64,000 bases of DNA from Aptenodytes patagonicus. Taxonomy: Eukaryota; Chordata; Aves; Sphenisciformes; Spheniscidae. The DNA is taken from NCBI RefSeq assembly GCF_965638725.1, contig NC_134950.1:14446101-14510100 (forward strand). Reading direction: 5' to 3'. The notes below the pieces were generated by a model. That model was not told where the DNA came from. It saw only the letters and a program-made list of their open reading frames with translations, and did no database searches. Positions within the stretch are counted from its first letter, which is position 1. The number at the start of each line of letters is the position of its first letter. Below are positions 29,701-36,600 of this stretch, one piece after another. The translations under genes were made by a program, and so were the position numbers.

Positions 29701-31419
29701 TGTTTTGTATTCCTAGTCTTACTTCTGAACACTGCTTACAGATATAGATTCTGTTTTTTTCCAGCCATATTTAAAAACAAACAAACAAAAAACAGAACAG
29801 CTGTGCTGTCTAGAAACTTTCCTATATGTGTGCTTGACTGAATCAGTTCTTAATCTTTTGGATAAGGCTAGAAAGATTGCGTGGAAATCTTTCTCAATGC
29901 TTGTTTGTCATACCACAGGGAGCTGCCTCTTCAGACTTCCAGGAATCATTACCATAGACGAATCATTCTTGCCCTTAAAGATACAAAACCAACCAACCAA
30001 AAAGATGTACTGGAAAAAAAAATCCATTTTCAAATATATAGAAAAAGATAATTACAAAGTTTATAACATCATTCCCTGTTATTTAACAGGGATATTTTCA
30101 CCAAAAACTGGAGGGGGGAGGAAAAACCCCAACATTTAAAGCAGCTGTGAAGAAAATCCATTTTACGTAAAACTTAACAGAGTAGTTGCCTTCAAAAATC
30201 TGATGGTGCTTCTCTACCTTTGTCTAGTAGTTAAAGCACGTTCTTGCAATGTGAGTGATTTGATTCAATTTCTGCCTAAAGGAATTCGAGCTTTCCTACC
30301 TTCCAAGTGTTTCCTCTCATTAACAATGTTTTTCTTAGGTTATTGCCCTTTAATCCCTACTATTGATGCTATTGCAGTTTGTGTGAAATAATGAAATACT
30401 AAACGAGCCAAAGAAAGAATGAGAAAGTGGTTCAGGAATTGAGAGGCCATGGATCAGATTTTCTCTCCTCAGATTCAGATACCAGGCTTACTCAATATAT
30501 AAGTAGTTCTAGTGTGTTTGTGAAATGCATACTAATAAAGATGGTGTAATTGTCTTTATTGGAATTTGCTTTTTGTTTAAGAACAAAACTTTGTATAATC
30601 TTTCAAATAGGCTAAATTGGTTGTAGGACGCAATTTTTGGAGAAAGCAATTTAATTCTTCTATTCAGTATCAAAAAGTTTATATGTTCTTGCAGGGAGCT
30701 TTAGCTCCTGACTAAAAGGAGTTCACATCCCAAAACTGCACTTCAACGTATGCCAGTCCTGCACTTTATATAATAGTTTACATAAGTGGTTATATTTTCA
30801 TTATTCATGGTACAGTGGCCTTCCTACTCTGTTTAAAAATGAATTTCTGGAAGCTAGTATAACTTGCAGTTTCTTAGCTGTTTACAATTCCTAGTTGTCT
30901 GGGATACATTTATATTTTTGAGGGAGGAAGGGGGGGTCCTCTGTAAAAATTGTCAGTAGTATGGGAGCATTAATGGCCCGTTCAGAGCCTTTTCTGAAAA
31001 AACCAAAAAGCTAATAGTACAAGTATAGTAACAGATTCTGTGTTTGCATGTTTAAATGATAATGTAGGTTTGATCTAATACTTCAGAATTTCTTACGTTT
31101 GAAGACAGTGCAAGTTAAACATTTATTAATCCCACTGTGTCCATTTTTTTTAGGTAAAGAACAATCTTCGGGAGAGATGAACATGCACCCTGTCTCAGCA
31201 GCTCCACTGTCTGTGTTTAGTAAAGAATCAAACTCCTCAAAACATAGTGATCACCATCACCATCACCACCATGAGCACAAGAAAAAGAAGAAGAAACACA
31301 AGCATAAGCATAAGCATAAACATAAACATGATAATAAAGAAAAGGAAAAGGATCCCTTTGCTTTCTCTAACAGTCCAGCCAGTGCACGATCAATCCGTTC
31401 CCCCTCACTTTCGGACTGA
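2640..31419 (+). CDS. TAF2: TAF2, TFIID subunit 2, C-terminal half (10 exons, 5' partial)
   Basis: TAF2 is a subunit of the general transcription factor TFIID. It is a nuclear protein with an inactive M1-aminopeptidase-like fold and a HEAT/ARM-like helical region, and it helps position TFIID at the initiator element. The ten exons listed separately join to 1521 nt: 506 residues plus TGA at 31417-31419. All junctions are GT-AG and phases match throughout. Residues 1-332 match the conserved helical part of TAF2 as I remember it (for example [45 protein letters not shown]). Residues 333-419 are acidic and Ser/Pro-rich linker. Residues 452-477 are a His run followed by Lys and alternating His-Lys, and the protein ends SIRSPSLSD. 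The human protein is about 1200 residues, so roughly the first 700 lie upstream. Recognition is from memory of the family, without a database search, but the match is extensive. Confidence 0.96.
2781..4139 (+). other. TAF2: TAF2 intron
   Basis: 1359 bp of AT-rich intron from gtaaaa to attacacag. A T-rich stretch lies around 3440-3560. I see no repeat element or extra exon. Confidence 0.85.
4140..4250 (+). CDS. TAF2: TAF2 exon, window exon 2 (phase 0-0)
   Basis: 37 codons starting [20 protein letters not shown] and ending KYNDNRKNK, between cacag and donor AAG|gtaaag. It continues the helical-repeat region. At 111 nt with both ends on codon boundaries it could be skipped without a frameshift, although the sequence is highly conserved. 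Confidence 0.95.
4251..5883 (+). other. TAF2: TAF2 intron with a 20-bp tandem duplication
   Basis: 1633 bp, gtaaag to tatctag. It contains two adjacent 20-bp units at 5625-5644 and 5645-5664 (core GTATTACTATTAAT) that differ at two positions. A 9-10 T run lies near 5780. No transposable element recognised. Confidence 0.8.
5884..6077 (+). CDS. TAF2: TAF2 exon, window exon 3 (phase 0-2)
   Basis: Starts [17 protein letters not shown] and runs through [16 protein letters not shown] to SYRHTITV, then two bases of a serine codon completed by the next exon. Acceptor ttatctag, donor CAG|gtgtgg. This is among the most conserved stretches of TAF2 as I remember it. Confidence 0.96.
6078..6658 (+). other. 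TAF2: TAF2 intron
   Basis: 581 bp, gtgtgg to acatctag. Plain AT-rich intron with nothing recognisable. Confidence 0.85.
6659..6798 (+). CDS. TAF2: TAF2 exon, window exon 4 (phase 2-1)
   Basis: Completes the split serine, then encodes [20 protein letters not shown] and ends VVDYTK, with one base of the next valine codon. Acceptor acatctag, donor AAAG|gtagtt. 140 nt. The repeated amphipathic helices fit the HEAT-like region. Confidence 0.95.
6799..12637 (+). other. TAF2: TAF2 intron carrying a CR1 fragment
   Basis: 5839 bp from gtagtt to ttgcag. The only element I can identify is the sense-strand CR1 at about 9505-10586. The stretches 6800-9500 and 10590-12640 are AT-rich. A moderately less AT-rich piece at about 7730-8140 could be an old unrecognised repeat, but I have no evidence for that. 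Confidence 0.85.
9505..10586 (+). mobile_element. CR1 LINE, 5'-truncated, decayed ORF2 3' part
   Basis: CR1 is the dominant avian non-LTR retrotransposon, and most copies are 5'-truncated. This copy keeps the end of the reverse transcriptase ORF: peptide fragments [41 protein letters not shown] and [18 protein letters not shown] are all typical of CR1 ORF2. Near 9706-9725 the catalytic motif region reads [10 protein letters not shown] where CR1 normally has KFADDTKLGG, and a frameshift separates it from the downstream DRLEEW segment. Later stops and frameshifts follow (tail of the ORF at about 10265). The 3' end carries the usual GGACCAGATGATCTTTTGAGG-like block and short ATTCTGTGATTCTT repeats. 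It lies in sense orientation in a TAF2 intron. No target-site duplication is evident. Boundaries are approximate. Confidence 0.93.
12638..12707 (+). CDS. TAF2: TAF2 exon, window exon 5 (phase 1-2)
   Basis: 70 nt encoding (V)[22 protein letters not shown] plus two bases of the next arginine. Acceptor after a long T-rich tract (tttgcag), donor AAG|gttagt. This is the shortest coding exon found. Confidence 0.94.
12708..14248 (+). other. TAF2: TAF2 intron
   Basis: 1541 bp, gttagt to tttttcag. AT-rich, with an A run near 13548-13560. The 178-codon antisense open frame at 12898-13434 is compositional and matches nothing I know. Confidence 0.85.
14249..14358 (+). CDS. TAF2: TAF2 exon, window exon 6 (phase 2-1)
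   Basis: Encodes (R)[31 protein letters not shown] and KLMNS, ending with the first base of a glycine codon. Acceptor tttttcag, donor CAG|gttggt. The donor is followed by a (TTGGT)-like low-complexity stretch that may weaken exon-end recognition. Confidence 0.96.
14359..16736 (+). other. TAF2: TAF2 intron
   Basis: 2378 bp, gttggt to ttttag. AT-rich. No repeat element or additional exon recognised. Confidence 0.85.
16737..16966 (+). CDS. TAF2: TAF2 exon, window exon 7 (phase 1-0)
   Basis: 230 nt. Encodes (G)[20 protein letters not shown], then [31 protein letters not shown] and a variable [20 protein letters not shown] tail. Acceptor ttttag, donor ACC|gtaagc. The conserved core ends here, and the Asn/Ser-rich tail marks the change to flexible linker. 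Confidence 0.95.
16967..19647 (+). other. TAF2: TAF2 intron
   Basis: 2681 bp, gtaagc to gcttcag. AT-rich with several short A and T runs. The 109-codon open frame near 18092-18421 has no recognisable content. Confidence 0.8.
19648..19800 (+). CDS. TAF2: TAF2 linker exon, window exon 8 (phase 0-0, possible cassette)
   Basis: 51 codons beginning [20 protein letters not shown], continuing [16 protein letters not shown] and ending KVKLKIR. Acceptor gctgcttcag, donor AGA|gtaaga (near consensus). Both ends are in phase 0 relative to exons 7 and 9, so inclusion or skipping keeps the frame. The basic KRK after a helical start, then the Pro/Gly-rich part, look like a regulated nuclear linker. I assign it to TAF2 from splice-site quality, phase, coding-like composition and position. 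Whether the main human isoform contains it is not something I can recall reliably. Confidence 0.85.
19801..20213 (+). other. TAF2: TAF2 intron
   Basis: 413 bp, gtaaga to atcttag, with a T-rich acceptor tract. Nothing else seen. Confidence 0.82.
20214..20319 (+). CDS. TAF2: TAF2 exon, window exon 9 (phase 0-1)
   Basis: Encodes [20 protein letters not shown] then [15 protein letters not shown] plus the first base of a glycine codon. Acceptor gatatcttag, donor CCAG|gtacga. The acidic EEEEIDMD stretch followed by [13 protein letters not shown] is a characteristic TAF2 segment. Confidence 0.96.
21159..21751 (-). mobile_element. Solo LTR of ERVL-like avian endogenous retrovirus, antisense to TAF2
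   Basis: The plus strand starts TGTCGTGGTTTAACCTCAGC and ends with a block resembling the other LTR terminus (aaattaactctgtccctgcc, then gaaacca). This arrangement fits an avian ERVL-type LTR read on the minus strand. Minus-strand landmarks are a TATATAA box at 21473-21479, an ATTAAA polyadenylation signal at 21285-21290, and a CRE (TGACGTCA, 21487-21494) overlapping a CACGTG E-box (21493-21498). No internal retroviral sequence flanks it, so it is a solo LTR. The right terminus has diverged, its end is uncertain by about 10 bp, and I cannot find a convincing target-site duplication. Family assignment is from memory. Confidence 0.85.
21473..21498 (-). promoter_or_regulatory. LTR core promoter: TATA box plus overlapping CRE/E-box
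   Basis: Inside the antisense LTR, the minus strand reads CCACGTGACGTCA and, after a short spacer, TATATAA. The CRE (CREB/ATF family site) and E-box (bHLH family site) overlap and sit directly upstream of the TATA box, the normal layout of an LTR U3 promoter. Activity is unknown. Confidence 0.6.
31154..31419 (+). CDS. TAF2: TAF2 terminal coding exon, window exon 10
   Basis: Completes the glycine, then encodes [20 protein letters not shown], a Ser/Lys stretch, and the His/Lys-rich tail at 31252-31329: seven His, Glu-His, six Lys, then alternating His-Lys. It ends [20 protein letters not shown] plus SD and TGA (31417-31419). Acceptor ttttttttag. Its phase matches the exon ending at 20319 directly, so the protein reads RPSTP-G-KEQ without the human-type linker. 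Confidence 0.96.
31252..31329 (+). repeat. TAF2: His/Lys codon repeat in the TAF2 tail
   Basis: 26 codons made almost only of CAC/CAT and AAG/AAA (residues 452-477 of the visible part). The codons are mixed rather than uniform, so this is an amino-acid-level repeat under selection more than a pure microsatellite. Such His/Lys-rich tails are typical of TAF2 in vertebrates. They may bind nucleic acid or promote condensation in nuclear bodies, which is inference. Confidence 0.85.
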
Positions 31420-32171
31420 TATCGATGGCTTCTCTGGAGTTCAACTTGCAATATTCTCTGAATACTTAGAAGGATGTGTATAACTATAGCGTCTATCTTT
31501 TTTTTTTTAATGGAAATAAGAATATGTGAATTGCCTTAGCAATTCAGAAGCTCTGCCACCGTCTTCGTTTGAAGCCTTCTATTTGCATATGCGGTTGTTG
31601 AAATAATCTGATTCAAAAAATATGTTTTATGATTCTGAGTCATTTTGTATTTCACTGTTCTCCACACCTCCCACTCTTTTTTCCATTTTAAACAAAGAAA
31701 ACAGCCCTTTATGTAAGGGCCCCATGTCCACTGGCAACCCTCTGCACATCATGCTGACCATGTGTACTGCCAGAATCAATTATGTTTTAATCCTTTGAAG
31801 AATGTTACGAGGCAGAGTATGTTTTAAGCAGAAGCCAATTGCCAGACCTTTGGTGAAGTGCTGTTTCCAGAGTAGTATTGTATAACCCAGTGTAGACCTC
31901 CTGAGAAGACAGGGATTTTCTGTAGTCTTCAGTTGAGCTGTTCCTTGCTTTAACCATTGCAATGTAATGTCAGAATTTTAAGAACAGTTTATAGAACATT
32001 TGCCTTTTTCAGATGCTAAAACTCTTAAAAAATTCCAAGCTGCTTTCAAGCTGCAGGTATTTATTATGGACGTGACCCTTTGAATATAATGACATTCTGC
32101 AATTATGTTTTTGGAATTTTAGCAAAATGCTTAATGCATGTTTTGTCCTGTAATCAGGCTTTTAAATATCC

Positions 32172-32177
32172 AATAAA
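32172..32177 (+). promoter_or_regulatory. TAF2: Polyadenylation signal AATAAA (proximal)
   Basis: Canonical hexamer about 750 nt after the TAF2 stop, in the context CCAATAAAGTTTGC, with T-rich sequence (ttattttgac, ttttttcttc) downstream. This is the likeliest main 3' end. Confidence 0.7.
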
Positions 32178-32663
32178 GTTTGCAAATTATTTTGACAGAG
32201 GCAGAATTTTTTCTTCAAGCTTGACATTGGAATATGCTCTTGAAAGATGGCTTTGCTAAAATTAAAAAAATATTTTCGAAAAGCTTAAAAATTGAAAAAT
32301 ATATATTTTCTCCTGCTGAAGGGTGGCTTTTTTGGAAGCGTTCTATACGATCAGCTCATGAATCCACAGGAGAAATACATTAGTAGATTAAGCGAGGGCT
32401 GGGACTTTAAATGATGGGTACATTTAAATTTCTTTAGCTGTGTTTTATGCAGTGTACTACTTACACCCAGCAAATGTTTTATTTAAAAACTTAAGTTTTT
32501 AGAAGTTTTGATAATGGAGATAAATAATCTCTGCCACTCTTTACGTATTTTCGTTATTTGTATGTAGAGGCAGGGGTTTTATTTCCATGCACTGGTTGAC
32601 TTCTGTTGCCCAGAGTTCACGTCACATTTGGCTTTCTAGAAGATGGTTGTATTTGGGTTAAAT

Positions 32664-32667
<4 letters not shown>

Positions 32668-32696
<29 letters not shown>
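32668..32696 (+). repeat. Poly(A) tract, 29 nt
   Basis: 29 uninterrupted A residues with no AATAAA just upstream, between the two TAF2 polyadenylation signals. It is either a simple repeat or an old retroposon tail. No TSD or retrogene body was seen. Confidence 0.9.
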
Positions 32697-32701
<5 letters not shown>

Positions 32702-32803
32702 AATTCCTGTGAGAGACTGATTCTCCTTCTTAGGGCAAAGAGAGAAAGTTCAACAGGGACCCAAGAAGACTTTTTTTAAGCCATATTCTGTTTCATGAAA
32801 GTT

Positions 32804-32809
32804 AATAAA
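32804..32809 (+). promoter_or_regulatory. TAF2: Polyadenylation signal AATAAA (distal)
   Basis: Canonical hexamer in GTTAATAAATACTT, followed by TG/T-rich sequence (ctgctgttgaatcctgtag, then tttttc) about 20-45 nt later, as expected for a cleavage site. Confidence 0.6.
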
Positions 32810-32830
32810 TACTTTTATATTATATACCTG

Positions 32831-35800
32831 CTGTTGAATCCTGTAGTTTTTCTAATACCAAATTATCTGTAGCATGGAAAGATGATAGAGTCAGGTGTTT
32901 TGTAATACACATACACTTATTTTGTTACTCAAACACCATACCCCTTTAATACTGCGTGGATGGTTGTGCTAATCATTGTACTCGGAACAGGTTAAGCTGC
33001 ATTTGGGCTGGATTCGGAAGCGATGGACCTGGGCAGCATCGCAGCCTCTCTCCTTGTGGGATGTTGGTGCCCGTCTGCTACCACGCCAGCAGCTCTTTGC
33101 CTTGGGTGAAGCCCACCTTGGTGCGATTTGTTTCCTCTCTAGCAACGACTGCAAGCTCTTACAGCTTAGATGAGCTAAAGGTGCAACAGGAACAGGAGAA
33201 CACCTAAGTGTGGGTAGAATGAGGTACTGAGCGCGTTTTGGGTAGAGTAGCCATGTGTACAGCTCAGCTTACCACCTCTCTTGAGCCAGCAAGCTGTTAT
33301 GTTAGCGTCATGAACTGTGAATCACAGGGAGAGGTTGGGAGGCTATAGCAATAGCTCGACGGAAATATTTTTAGGTGTTTTTCCTTTGGCTAAGGAGTGA
33401 GGTAACAGTGCCAAAGGTGTTTGTGGGAGACCTGGGCTAATGAGCAATGAAAGCTGGCATTGTTTGGGAGAGCGAAGGCAGATGCATTTATGTTTTAAAA
33501 ATGAGGTCATGGATAATTTAGGCTGGTGTAGTTTCTACTTTTGGAGGCATGGATTTACACTCTCATGCTGAGGGGAAACGTATTGTTTAGTGATACGAGC
33601 ACAGAACTGAGGCAGAGCTGTGACACGGTAATTCTAGTGTCATATTTGGCCCTATGACTTTAAGTGAATTATTGAATATATGCTAAGGAAATACGGCAAA
33701 GACAGCATTACTAGAAAATTGGAGGGGAAAAAATTCTAAATAGACTTTTCCAGTGCAATTTCTGAGGTTATGTCACGGGCCTGGTTCAGAAGATCCGTTA
33801 ACGTGTTTGGTGGAATACAAAGTAAGTTCAAGGTCTGCGGGGGTTACTCCATGGACAGGCGGTGCTCGGTGCTCACGAACTGGTAGGTGTGCTCAGCAGT
33901 CAGAATAATTAGGCAGGTTGCACAGGTGGTCCAAAAGCAGCAAGCTAAAATTCAGTAGGAATGAGTGTGAAATACTGAGCCTGAGGGAAAATGAAGTGCA
34001 TGAAAGCAAGCCGTTCCCCCCATCTTGCAAGATGCAGTGAGGGAAAAAAAAGCATCTGGTTGCACAGAGGCGAGCAACTTGATGCTATTGCAAAAAGCAG
34101 AACTCACTTCAGGGTAAGCAAGAATTTTTTATGTAAGATGTGAAAGTAATTATTCTATCAAGTGCCAGTGATTTTGGGCAACGCATTTTAAAAAAATAGG
34201 TGGGCAAATTCCCCTAAAGGGAAACGGTAGATGACATTGCATGTAAGAAAAAAAATTAAGGGAACGGAGTATTCCCAGTGTAGAATAAAAGAAGTCTGAG
34301 GAAGGAACTCTCCCTTCTAATACCTAAAATATTGCTACGATAAAAAATGTTTATCAGTTGTTCTTGCTATTTCCTATGGGAAGGAAAGGATTAGCTTTAT
34401 TTGCAAGAAAAAATATTTTTCTTGAATGTTAAGATGGAAAATAGTCTTACAGGCACCTAATGATGATGTGGAAGCTCTCTTCTACGTTTTTAAGCAGCAG
34501 ATCGGCAAACATCTGCAGGGGATGTTTATGGGATGCTTTGCCCTGCCACAGTGTGGGGCCCTTGCTGCTATAGTTCGTTTTCATGGATTCTTTGATCTCC
34601 CATTTTTGTTGGTGAAATTAGTGTGGCGGCTCCCTGGATGTGATGGGCACTTGTGGGAGGCTGCAGAAACAGAGGTCCTTGCCTGCCAAAGATCTTACCG
34701 ATTGCAGTTTAGCTTGGGTTTTTCTTCTACTGAAAAATCAACGTCTGTTTCAAAGGTATAACCTGACATCAGTTCAGGTTAAAACTCTGTATTTGGACGG
34801 TGGACTAAGCTCTTTATCCTCTCCACCTTCAAACCTCATCGGCTGGCTGCAACCTATGCAGTTGATTTTGGTCTGGGTTCTGATTTTCAGTTAAAACTTC
34901 TGGTTTGTAGTGCACCCTCCTTGAAACAAAAGGAGAAATACTTGATTTAGGTGGGGTAGTATCCAAATACTGGAAGAATATGCACCACGCATATAAAGTA
35001 GAAACACATATGTTCCTGAAAATGCACAAAGAGGTCAAAGTCTGGAGAATTTATTTTGAGATCTGAGTTTTTAACATGAATTCATTTGTTTTGTTCATTA
35101 TAAACATTATTATGCACGTAAGTGTAGGGAAAATATGTAATATTAAAAGACCTATATGCATTTTTAATGCAGACTTTTCATCTATATTGTTTTTTTATTT
35201 CTCAGCATAATGACAGAATAAAATGTCCGCGAAGCAACTGCTGCGTCTCTCGGATTTGTAGACATGCTCAAGTCTCTAATTAGGCTATAGCTTCTTTCCT
35301 TAGGTGTCCGAGTAAGCCTGCGTTTCAGCTTTGATGGGTTCACTACCAGGCCCTGTCAGTCTGTCCTGGTGCTGCGGAGGAAGGACAGGAGGATGCAACT
35401 TCTTTGAGTTCTTGGGTGAGCGGGTACCGTCTTTCTGTCATAAACTGTGCAGCCCCATGAAGTACTCCAGCTGGCACTGGCGTTCGTATCAATGATCACA
35501 AGGTATCCTTACACTGGTTAGCTTTTTAGGATATAAAAACTGTTTAGTTTTAGTTGATTTCATATACACAGAAATCTGATAATTTATGTAAATTTTCCTA
35601 CAAGGAATTTTTAGTCATGTCAATATTTTTAGTTCCTTAAGACAGTTATGTCACAGAAAATTAGGAACCTGATTTTTAATGCAGCATCGGTGTTGCACGG
35701 GGGCCCTTAAAATACACAGGGTAAATATAGAAGTTTTGCATGAGATTTAATTACTTTTATATATTTATATACACGTATAAAAATATGTATTATTCATAAA

Positions 35801-36184
35801 ATATGTATTTGTTTCCTGCTTTTATAATTTAAACGGCAATAATAATATATGAGTGTTTGCATACACATCAAGCCACGGCAGCTAATATAGAGTCTGTGTT
35901 ACTCTATAGTCATCTGATATCCTAAATACAGTTTTGCTAAGCGCATTTCCAAGGTTTTCTTTTATTATTACTTTTGGTCCAGATAAATCTGCAAGGTTAG
36001 TGACCTTTCTTGATGTAGGTAAGTCATGATCTCATTAGAAGGACTTTGTATTTTATTGAAGCATGCTTCACCTCTTATGGTGCTTAGGAAGAAAAGCGTG
36101 AATATTTTTGTGGTAAACATCATAAGGTGACAGCAGAAATTGAAAGCGTATTTAGCTAGATTTTTTTCATTTCTGAGTAAAAGT
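32831..36184. other. Intergenic sequence downstream of TAF2
   Basis: No gene or transposable element recognised. A short region of higher GC near 33000-33200 has overlapping open frames in several phases but no match I know. The 35700-35860 part is very AT-rich with TATATA-like runs. Confidence 0.65.
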
Positions 36185-36600
36185 GAAACTGCATGGGTAC
36201 GCTTTGGGCTGATCCGACAGCTTGCCACCGCTGCGGCAAGGAGCTATTTCTCCCCCCCAGCTCCCGACCCCGCAGTCCCACGTTGGCTTTTCTGGGTGCT
36301 AACCGGGCTCTTCTGGGGCCCGATACAACGCTCTAACCTGCGAATAAAATTGGGCACATTCTTGCTGCGTTAGCGAGCTGAAACTTTTGGGCAGAGGCTG
36401 AGTAGGCAGCGAGGTTGATGCAGGGCTTGTGGAGCCGAGGGTGGAGTGGGGAGAGGGAGGGAGGGAGGCGCGAGCAGGCACAAAACCCTCTTTGGCAGCA
36501 GCAGCCAGTTCGTTTGGCTCCGCGGCTCCTTGCAACTTCACTCGGAGAAAACAATACGACAGGGTGAATTCAAGTTTCTACATCTGCGCCTCTTTGGGAG
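36185..36600. promoter_or_regulatory. CpG-rich promoter-like block
   Basis: About 21 CpG dinucleotides by hand count between roughly 36196 and 36560, in clearly GC-rich sequence embedded in AT-rich flanks. It includes a GGGAGGGAGGGAGG run (about 36452-36467) and CCGCGG near 36520. This looks like a CpG-island promoter or enhancer about 4-5 kb past TAF2. In vertebrates the next gene downstream in the same direction is ENPP2, so an ENPP2 or non-coding RNA promoter is possible. I could not find an ENPP2 start codon or signal-peptide exon next to it. Confidence 0.45.

Larger units (their letters stand above)
20320..31153 (+). other. TAF2: TAF2 last intron, 10.8 kb, with an antisense LTR
   Basis: The longest intron, gtacga to tttttttag. 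It contains the ERVL-like LTR at 21159-21751 and a 19-nt T run at 23587-23605. There is also a T-rich tract near 28080-28100 and an (AAAC)-type stretch near 29775. In human TAF2, as I remember it, about 42 residues (a KYRPASSRS...-type linker) lie between the segments encoded by the two flanking exons. I searched this intron by eye for that exon and did not find it. The remainder (about 21.8-31.1 kb) is AT-rich with nothing recognised. Confidence 0.82.
31420..32830 (+). other. TAF2: TAF2 3' UTR
   Basis: Non-coding sequence after the stop, AT-rich, with T-rich and TTTT-ATT motifs. Two AATAAA signals (32172-32177 and 32804-32809) give two possible lengths, about 0.77 kb or 1.4 kb. A 29-nt genomic A tract lies between them. 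The end point is inferred from the signals only. Confidence 0.75.
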
